Program-made: the position numbers and the translations under genes
Shown: piece after piece, positions 59,232 through 64,000 of the stretch
Position numbering within the stretch: position 1 is the first letter of the stretch
How the letters are laid out: each line of letters opens with the position of its first letter
Notes under the pieces: generated by a model
What the model saw: only the letters and a program-made list of their open reading frames with translations
Database searches by the model: none
Told to the model about the DNA's origin: nothing
Source: BOG-1155 sp963717985
Lineage (GTDB): Bacteria > Desulfobacterota > Syntrophorhabdia > Syntrophorhabdales > WCHB1-27
Reading direction: 5' to 3'
DNA length: 64,000 nucleotides
Assembly (NCBI GenBank): GCA_963717985.1
Contig: CAVQYC010000008.1
Location: forward strand, 62,001 to 126,000

Positions 59232-60291
59232 TCTGCTCTATTTCATCATTGTCTTGAGCATACTCATTTTCGCCCACGAATTAGGCCATTTTCTTGTTGC
59301 CCGCCTCGCAGGAGTGAGGGTCATCACGTTCTCCCTCGGCTTCGGCAAGAAGCTCATCAGCTTTAAAAAAGGCGAAACAGAGTATGCCGTTTCCGCGGTC
59401 CCCCTGGGGGGGTACGTCAAAATGCTCGGTGAATCCACCGAGGACGTCGTAACGGAGGAAGAGGCTTCGCGGTCTTACGCCAACAAGCCTCCATTGGTAA
59501 GAATTCTGATCGCCTTTTCGGGTCCCTTCTTCAATATTCTTTTGGCGCTGGTCGTGTTCTTTGCGATCTTCCTCACAGGATACCCGGTCCCAACGACCAC
59601 GACGAAAATAGGGCAGGTGATGACGGGAGAGCCCGCATATGACGCCGGCCTCAAGTCTGGCGACGTTGTCACGGGGATAAACGATCGCGGGGTCAGTAAA
59701 TGGAGCGAGCTGCAGAAGGTTGTCAGCAACTCAGACCTCCGTCCCCTGAAATTCGAGATCAACAGGCAGGGCCGGCCCATAATCGTATGGATCGCCCCGA
59801 AGCTTCGCGACGAGAAGAACGTATTCGGCGAGATAGTGGGCAAAATGAAGCTGATAGGGGTTGCCCCCGCCAGCGAGATCAAAAGGGAGTCTTTCACCGG
59901 TGCAGCGTCAAAGGCTGTTGTCGATACCTATAACCTCACAGAATTGACGGTCGTGGGTATTGTGAAGCTGGTAAAGGGCAGTATCTCCGCAAAGAATGTG
60001 GGCGGTCCCATATTGATCTTCCAGCAGGCGGGTGAACGGGCAAAGGCCGGAAAGAGCAGTTTTCTTTTCTTCCTTGCCTTGATCAGCATCAACCTGGGCA
60101 TTGTGAACCTGCTGCCCATACCCATTCTTGACGGTGGCCATATATTCTTCTCGATCATAGAGCTGGTCGTACGCCGGAAGATCCCGGTCAAGGCCATTGA
60201 TGTCGCACAAAAGGTGGGCGTCGGCATACTCGTGTGCATCATGGTGCTCGCGACCTTCAATGATGTCATGAGGCTTTTTCATGTCAGATAG
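59224..60291 (+). CDS. rseP: RIP metalloprotease RseP (site-2 protease)
   Basis: 355 residues. Zinc motif HELGH in FAHELGHFLVARLAG (about 16-30) within the first helix, a PDZ domain (GEPAYDAGLKSGDVVTGIND) in the middle and the third zinc ligand in PIPILDGGHIFFSIIEL. Cuts anti-sigma factors and remnant signal peptides in the membrane. Single PDZ domain, the short version. Overlaps dxr and tsaB. Confidence 0.96.
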   Translation: MLNLLYFIIVLSILIFAHELGHFLVARLAGVRVITFSLGFGKKLISFKKGETEYAVSAVPLGGYVKMLGESTEDVVTEEEASRSYANKPPLVRILIAFSGPFFNILLALVVFFAIFLTGYPVPTTTTKIGQVMTGEPAYDAGLKSGDVVTGINDRGVSKWSELQKVVSNSDLRPLKFEINRQGRPIIVWIAPKLRDEKNVFGEIVGKMKLIGVAPASEIKRESFTGAASKAVVDTYNLTELTVVGIVKLVKGSISAKNVGGPILIFQQAGERAKAGKSSFLFFLALISINLGIVNLLPIPILDGGHIFFSIIELVVRRKIPVKAIDVAQKVGVGILVCIMVLATFNDVMRLFHVR

Positions 60292-60970
60292 GCTTTTCCT
60301 CGGCCTCGACAATTCTATGGATTTTCTCAACCTTGTCCTTGGCACGGAAGACCGGCTTATCGAGGAGCGCCACTCGAGAGCGGAGCGCCACTCGTCGGAA
60401 GTGCTGCCCGTCATGGTCTCTCAGTTGCTCGCGGACCACGGGGCCGCGGTCGGGGACTTGTCTGCGCTCGTTGTGACGCTCGGCCCCGGGTCTTTCACCG
60501 GCGTCAGAGTCGCTCTGGCTTTTTGCAAGGGTCTTGTCGCGGGTCTCGCCATCCCTTTTTTCGGCATCCCTACCCCTGATGTCCTCGCTTTCCCCTTCGC
60601 CTTCATGGAAGGTTATTATCTCTGCCCGCTTATCGACGCGAAAAAGGGCGAGGTGTTTTTTGCCCTTTACCGGGTCACGAACGGCGCAGTCATTCGTGTC
60701 GACGGTTTTCACGCCCTGAAACCCGACAAGATCAAGGAGTCGATTCCCGCCCCCTGCCTCTGTTTCGGAACCGGGGTGGGTCTTTGTAGATCCGCACTTG
60801 CCGGTATTGTTGGTCTGCGGATGATTGAGGGTCAATTTCTGCGGGTGTCCGGAGAAGCGCTCCTGCGGGCGGGAATAGCCGCTCAGACCCTTGGTCATCA
60901 TGAAGAGGCAAAGCCGATTTACGGAAGAAGGTCCGAAGCGGAGATAAAATTCAACATAAATATCCCCTAA
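60281..60970 (+). CDS. tsaB: tRNA threonylcarbamoyladenosine biosynthesis protein TsaB
   Basis: 229 residues, ASKHA fold. FLGLDNSMDFLNLVL at the start and the strongest family block LVVTLGPGSFTGVRVALAFC (residues 63-82). Partner of TsaD for the t6A37 modification. The N-terminal motif is DNSMD instead of the usual DTS, and the C-terminal half is less conserved, as common in TsaB. Overlaps the rseP end by 11 bases. Confidence 0.9.
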   Translation: MSDRLFLGLDNSMDFLNLVLGTEDRLIEERHSRAERHSSEVLPVMVSQLLADHGAAVGDLSALVVTLGPGSFTGVRVALAFCKGLVAGLAIPFFGIPTPDVLAFPFAFMEGYYLCPLIDAKKGEVFFALYRVTNGAVIRVDGFHALKPDKIKESIPAPCLCFGTGVGLCRSALAGIVGLRMIEGQFLRVSGEALLRAGIAAQTLGHHEEAKPIYGRRSEAEIKFNINIP

Positions 60971-61008
60971 AGGAATGGCGCTGCTCTAGCCGCCGAAGGT
61001 GAAGCGAT

Positions 61009-62208
61009 TTGAAGACCGTTCAAGAGATAAACGCGCGAATCAAGGAAGGCAAGGTGGTCGTCGTTACGGCCGAAGAGATGGTAGAGCTTGTGAAGGAGAA
61101 GGGCACAAAAGTCGCGGCCCACGAGGTTGATGTGGTGACCACAGGCACATTCGGCCCTATGTGTTCGAGCGGGATGTTTATGAACGTCGGTCACTCGAAA
61201 CCTCGAATCAAGGTAGGGGGAGGCGCCTGTTATCTGAATGACGTGCCCTGCTACTGCGGGATCGCGGCCGTTGACATCTATATCGGCGCCACCGCCATGC
61301 CGGATGACGATCCCCGGAACAAGGTGTACCCCGGAGAATTCCGCTACGGGGGGGGCCACGTTATGGAGGAATTCGTGGCGGGGAAGAATATAAGGCTTGT
61401 GGCAAGCGCGTATGGCACGGATTGTTATCCGAGAAAGAAGATTGAGACCTATATCAACAAGGATACCGTCAACGAGGCCTATCTTTACAATCCAAGAAAC
61501 TCGTACCAAAACTATAATGTGGCCGTGAATGTGACCGACCGGGTTATCCACACCTACATGGGGCTGCTCAAACCTCACATCGGAAACGCGAACTATTGCA
61601 GCGCCGGGCAGCTCTCTCCGCTCCTGAAGGATCCCCTGTACAGGACGATCGGGCTGGGCACACGGATCTTTCTCGGCGGCGGCGTCGGCTATGTGGCGGG
61701 CAGAGGGACACAGCACAACCCTGACGTGCCCCGGACACCGGAAGGCCTGGTCAAGGCAGGAGCGGGGACGATAGCGACGACTGGCAACGCCAAGCTGATG
61801 AACCCGCAGTTTCTGAGGGGTGCGAGCTTTGTTGGCTATGGCGCCACGATGTTTGTCGGCGTAGGCGTCCCGATCCCGGTGCTGGATGAAGAGATGGCAT
61901 ATTTCACCTCCAGGAGCGATGAAGAACTCTTTGCCCAGGTAGTGGACTATGGGAGCGACTATCCGAACCGGATCCCCCGGAGTCTCGGTGAAGTAAGCTA
62001 CGCGCAACTGAAATCGGGCGCAGTAACAGTAAAGGGAAAAGAGATATCCGCTTTCCCCCTCTCCAGCTATTCAAAAGCGAGAGAAATCGCCACGATCCTT
62101 AAGGGATGGATCGATTCCGGAACGTTCCTCCTATCGGAGCCGGTAGAACATCTGCCGGGCCCCGGTGAAAACACGGGCATGCAGTTCCTCGAAGAACGGT
62201 CCTCGTAG
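61009..62208 (+). CDS. hcyA: homocysteine biosynthesis protein (DUF39, HcyA)
   Basis: 399 residues. Begins KTVQEINARIKEGKVVVVTA, then the conserved VVTTGTFGPMCSSGMFMNVG with its cysteine, GGGACYLNDVPCYCGIAAVD, FRYGGGHVMEEFVAGK and GVGYVAGRGTQHNP. COG1900 proteins of methanogens and anaerobic bacteria make homocysteine from aspartate semialdehyde and sulfide. The ferredoxin-like partner (HcyB) is not adjacent. TTG start with AAGG upstream. About 40 bases separate it from tsaB, so it may still be in the operon. Confidence 0.93.
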   Translation: MKTVQEINARIKEGKVVVVTAEEMVELVKEKGTKVAAHEVDVVTTGTFGPMCSSGMFMNVGHSKPRIKVGGGACYLNDVPCYCGIAAVDIYIGATAMPDDDPRNKVYPGEFRYGGGHVMEEFVAGKNIRLVASAYGTDCYPRKKIETYINKDTVNEAYLYNPRNSYQNYNVAVNVTDRVIHTYMGLLKPHIGNANYCSAGQLSPLLKDPLYRTIGLGTRIFLGGGVGYVAGRGTQHNPDVPRTPEGLVKAGAGTIATTGNAKLMNPQFLRGASFVGYGATMFVGVGVPIPVLDEEMAYFTSRSDEELFAQVVDYGSDYPNRIPRSLGEVSYAQLKSGAVTVKGKEISAFPLSSYSKAREIATILKGWIDSGTFLLSEPVEHLPGPGENTGMQFLEERSS

Positions 62209-62234
62209 CCCGCGCCCGCGATGCAGGGTAGCTC

Positions 62235-62315
62235 ATGTTTTCGCGGAAGGCCGTAGAAACCATCGGGAAGACGGAGATTGATCCCGATAAATACCGGATT
62301 AAGGAGGACTCATGA
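62235..62315 (+). CDS. possible 26-residue small protein
   Basis: Encodes MFSRKAVETIGKTEIDPDKY followed by RIKEDS, hydrophilic and protein-like. AGGG lies eight bases before the ATG, and its stop overlaps the next gene's start as ATGA. The coupling suggests translation is real, perhaps as a leader that delivers ribosomes to the metallo-hydrolase gene. No homologue is known to me. Confidence 0.35.
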   Translation: MFSRKAVETIGKTEIDPDKYRIKEDS

Positions 62316-62968
62316 GGATTCTCAAGGACCTTTACTTCTACCCCTGGCTGTCCATGCAGGAGAATAACGCAAACACCGTTTTGATCGACGGTCCTGTGCC
62401 CACCCTCATTGATCCGGGTCATGCCCACCTTTTCAACAATGTGGCGGGGGCTGCCGCGCGCGATGGGGTCGATATGGGACGCGTGAAACTCATCCTCTTT
62501 ACCCATGGCCATCCGGACCATATAGAGGCGACAGACCTCTTCGAGGAAGGCGTGCTCCGGGGCATAGGCAAGGAGGAATATATGTACATGCGGCAGGAGG
62601 GCAAGGAGTTTTTCCTCACCACGGGCGCACAAATGCCCGGCCGGCCATTCAAGCTGCTCTTGAACGAAGGCCCTCTTACCCTCGGAGACAAAACCTTCCA
62701 GGTAATTACGACCCCGGGGCATTCACCGGGCTCCATCTGCCTGTACGAGGCAAAGGAAAAAGTCCTCATATCCGGTGATACCGTCTTCTACCTGGGGGTG
62801 GGCAGGACGGACCTGCCGGGTGGAGACCCGGACCGGTTGGCAGAGAGCATCAAAAAGCTGTCTAAGCTGGACGTTGAATACCTGATACCCGGCCACGGAG
62901 AGATGCTGAAGGGGCGAAAGGCGGTAAGTAAGAATTTCGGGATGATACTCTCCGAATTCTTTGAATAG
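62312..62968 (+). CDS. metallo-beta-lactamase fold hydrolase
   Basis: 218 residues. Metal motif FTHGHPDHIEATDLF, then TTPGHSPGSICLYEAKEK, ISGDTVFYLGVGRTDLPGG and the final ligand in LIPGHGEML. Similar in plan to the protein at 38106-38744 but with a distinct N-terminus (RILKDLYFYPWLSMQENNAN). Substrate unknown; glyoxalase II- or sulfur dioxygenase-like activity is possible. AAGGAGGACTC precedes the ATG. Confidence 0.88.
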   Translation: MRILKDLYFYPWLSMQENNANTVLIDGPVPTLIDPGHAHLFNNVAGAAARDGVDMGRVKLILFTHGHPDHIEATDLFEEGVLRGIGKEEYMYMRQEGKEFFLTTGAQMPGRPFKLLLNEGPLTLGDKTFQVITTPGHSPGSICLYEAKEKVLISGDTVFYLGVGRTDLPGGDPDRLAESIKKLSKLDVEYLIPGHGEMLKGRKAVSKNFGMILSEFFE

Positions 62969-63197
62969 AGGGGACGAATCCCGTTCTATTGACAACGATG
63001 GCCTGAAGGCATAACATGTAGAGGATTTAAAAGGCTATAGTGGATACAAGATTTCTATGCTTCAAAGGTAGTCAGCACATCGATTCAGACAAGAATTCTT
63101 GCCCGCATCAGGGCGATTATTGGTACCACAGGACCGGTTGTATCGGTAACGGACTTCTGCATGGACCATCGATAGTGCAGAAAAAGGAGGACAGCGC

Positions 63198-63389
63198 GTG
63201 ATCATACCCGAGGAATACGTGTGCGACCTGTGCGGATGTTTATTTCTTCCCATGAACATGAAAAACATTTTCTGTCCGAGCTGCGGGAGCAGCCAGGTGA
63301 ATAAGGAGATGGGCAGTAATGAGTTGTCAGATGAGGACGTGTATGTCGGTATTCTCAACGGCAAACAAAAGGGAAGGTTTCTTTTTTAA
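63198..63389 (+). CDS. small zinc-ribbon protein
   Basis: 63 residues with two cysteine pairs, CDLCGC and CPSCGS, 15 or so residues apart, a rubredoxin-type zinc ribbon, followed by an acidic tail ending GKQKGRFLF. Function unknown; small ribbons of this kind are often regulators or enzyme accessories. AAAAAGGAGGACAGCGC before the GTG is a strong ribosome site. It is isolated, with 230 unannotated bases upstream where I see nothing else. Confidence 0.7.
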   Translation: MIIPEEYVCDLCGCLFLPMNMKNIFCPSCGSSQVNKEMGSNELSDEDVYVGILNGKQKGRFLF

Positions 63390-63482
63390 AGAGAGGAGCA
63401 GACGTGTACCTCTTTCCTTACATCGCAGCAATCAGTGTCGTCCGGTTTCTCCTCACACATACGCCTTTGCGTGCTTTGTCTT

Positions 63483-63521
63483 CTCCCCTTCATGCGCGAA
63501 GGACGCGCACGAAGGGGAGGT
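63483..63521. repeat. hairpin between the zinc-ribbon gene and trxA
   Basis: CTCCCCTTC and GAAGGGGAG pair perfectly around an inner GCGCG/CGCGC stem. No T-run follows, so this is a structured spacer rather than a clear terminator. The rest of the 335-base gap holds only the trxA promoter. Confidence 0.55.
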
Positions 63522-63638
63522 AAAGTCTGCCGGCCGACCTGTGTGATGAACCGTGCTCTTCCCGGCCGGGGAGAGGCCATGCCCCGGCGCCTTCTTCTCC
63601 TCTCGATTTCTCGCTCATGGGCCGTCTTTGGACCCGGG

Positions 63639-63667
63639 TTGTAAACGGTCTCCGGACGCTTTATAAT
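63639..63667 (+). promoter_or_regulatory. trxA promoter
   Basis: TTGTAA (63639-63644), 17-base spacer, perfect TATAAT (63662-63667), with about 50 bases to the start codon. Confidence 0.7.
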
Positions 63668-63724
63668 AATCACACAATAAAGATGTGTTTCATCGCAGAA
63701 TTGCGCTGAACGAAAGGAGGACGC

Positions 63725-64000
63725 ATGAGCAAGGCTTTACCTTTGAACGATAGTGATTTTCCAAAAGAAGTCGTAGAGTCGGGCCTTCCCGTTTTGGTAG
63801 ACTTCTGGGCTACCTGGTGCGGGCCGTGTCAAACAATGGGACCCATCCTTGACAATATCGCGGATGAGTACGAAGGCAAAGTCAAGGTGATGAAGCTCAA
63901 CGTTGATTCCAATCCGGTCACGCCCTCCACGTTCGGTGTAAGAGGTATCCCGACGCTCATCCTTTTCAATAAGGGCGCGGTTGTGGACCGCATTGTCGGG
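63725..64000 (+). CDS. trxA: thioredoxin (3' end outside window)
   Basis: The first 92 codons of thioredoxin. The active site WCGPC sits near residue 32 in VDFWATWCGPCQTMGP, followed by KLNVDSNP and the cis-proline region GVRGIPTLILFNKG. Disulfide reductase for cytoplasmic proteins. AAAGGAGG precedes ATG 63725. The last few residues lie beyond the window. Confidence 0.95.
   Translation, partial: MSKALPLNDSDFPKEVVESGLPVLVDFWATWCGPCQTMGPILDNIADEYEGKVKVMKLNVDSNPVTPSTFGVRGIPTLILFNKGAVVDRIVG

Overview
The window looks like a chromosome segment of a Gram-negative anaerobe. Envelope genes (LolA-like protein, TonB receptor, outer-membrane barrels, RseP) show two membranes. HcyA-type homocysteine synthesis, a ThiD-ThiN fusion, an archaeal-type thymidylate synthase and an LpdD-like protein are typical of strict anaerobes. 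By impression of gene content and order I would place it among syntrophic Desulfobacterota (Syntrophorhabdus-like). This is a guess, not a search result. No rRNA or CRISPR array is visible.

Layout. 1-9067 is housekeeping: the end of an alpha/beta hydrolase gene, a tRNA-dihydrouridine synthase, a small GGQ release-factor protein, tRNA-Gly and tRNA-Cys, then a tight operon xseB-ispA-dxs-tlyA-DUF4416-yicC-gmk-rpoZ. 9379-12615 holds a divergent shikimate-dehydrogenase-like gene, a VOC protein and an FAD-linked oxidase. 12722-18663 is a minus-strand cluster: LytS/LytR two-component pair, outer-membrane barrel, LolA-like carrier, and an ABC permease with its ATPase, probably one envelope export system under its own sensor. 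ilvD, an HTH/zinc-ribbon regulator, a PEBP protein and a DedA protein follow. 22632-26111 resembles ZraPSR: Spy-like periplasmic protein, histidine kinase and a sigma-54 response regulator broken by a one-base frameshift, behind a near-consensus sigma-54 promoter. 26407-30235 is thiD/N-thiC-xseA.

30236-36118 is accessory DNA. Its core is a 3.28-kb unit (30643-33925) with two overlapping tyrosine recombinases and a TPR protein. Perfect 12-bp inverted ends are flanked by the same 7-bp sequence, so a circular form would carry a 12-7-12 recombinase core site. A DUF5677 gene, a small membrane protein and a hicBA module lie beside it. 36234-44723 mixes housekeeping genes (sppA, patatin lipase, HU, tRNA-Met, metallo-hydrolases, thymidylate synthase) with a restriction-methylase-like protein that appears to have lost both catalytic motifs. 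45688-51464 is a TonB receptor plus ABC importer, preceded by a palindromic operator and a long structured leader. 52375-53515 holds a PIN/RHH toxin-antitoxin pair between two copies of a dispersed repeat built on 13-nt TTGTCAC units; a third copy is at 11057-11239.

53753-62968 is a second core operon: rpsB-tsf-pyrH-frr-uppS-cdsA-dxr-rseP-tsaB, then hcyA and a metallo-hydrolase. The window ends inside trxA. Three promoters (before 1450, 3227 and 44723/44729) put the predicted transcription start on or within a few bases of the start codon with no Shine-Dalgarno sequence, suggesting leaderless messages.
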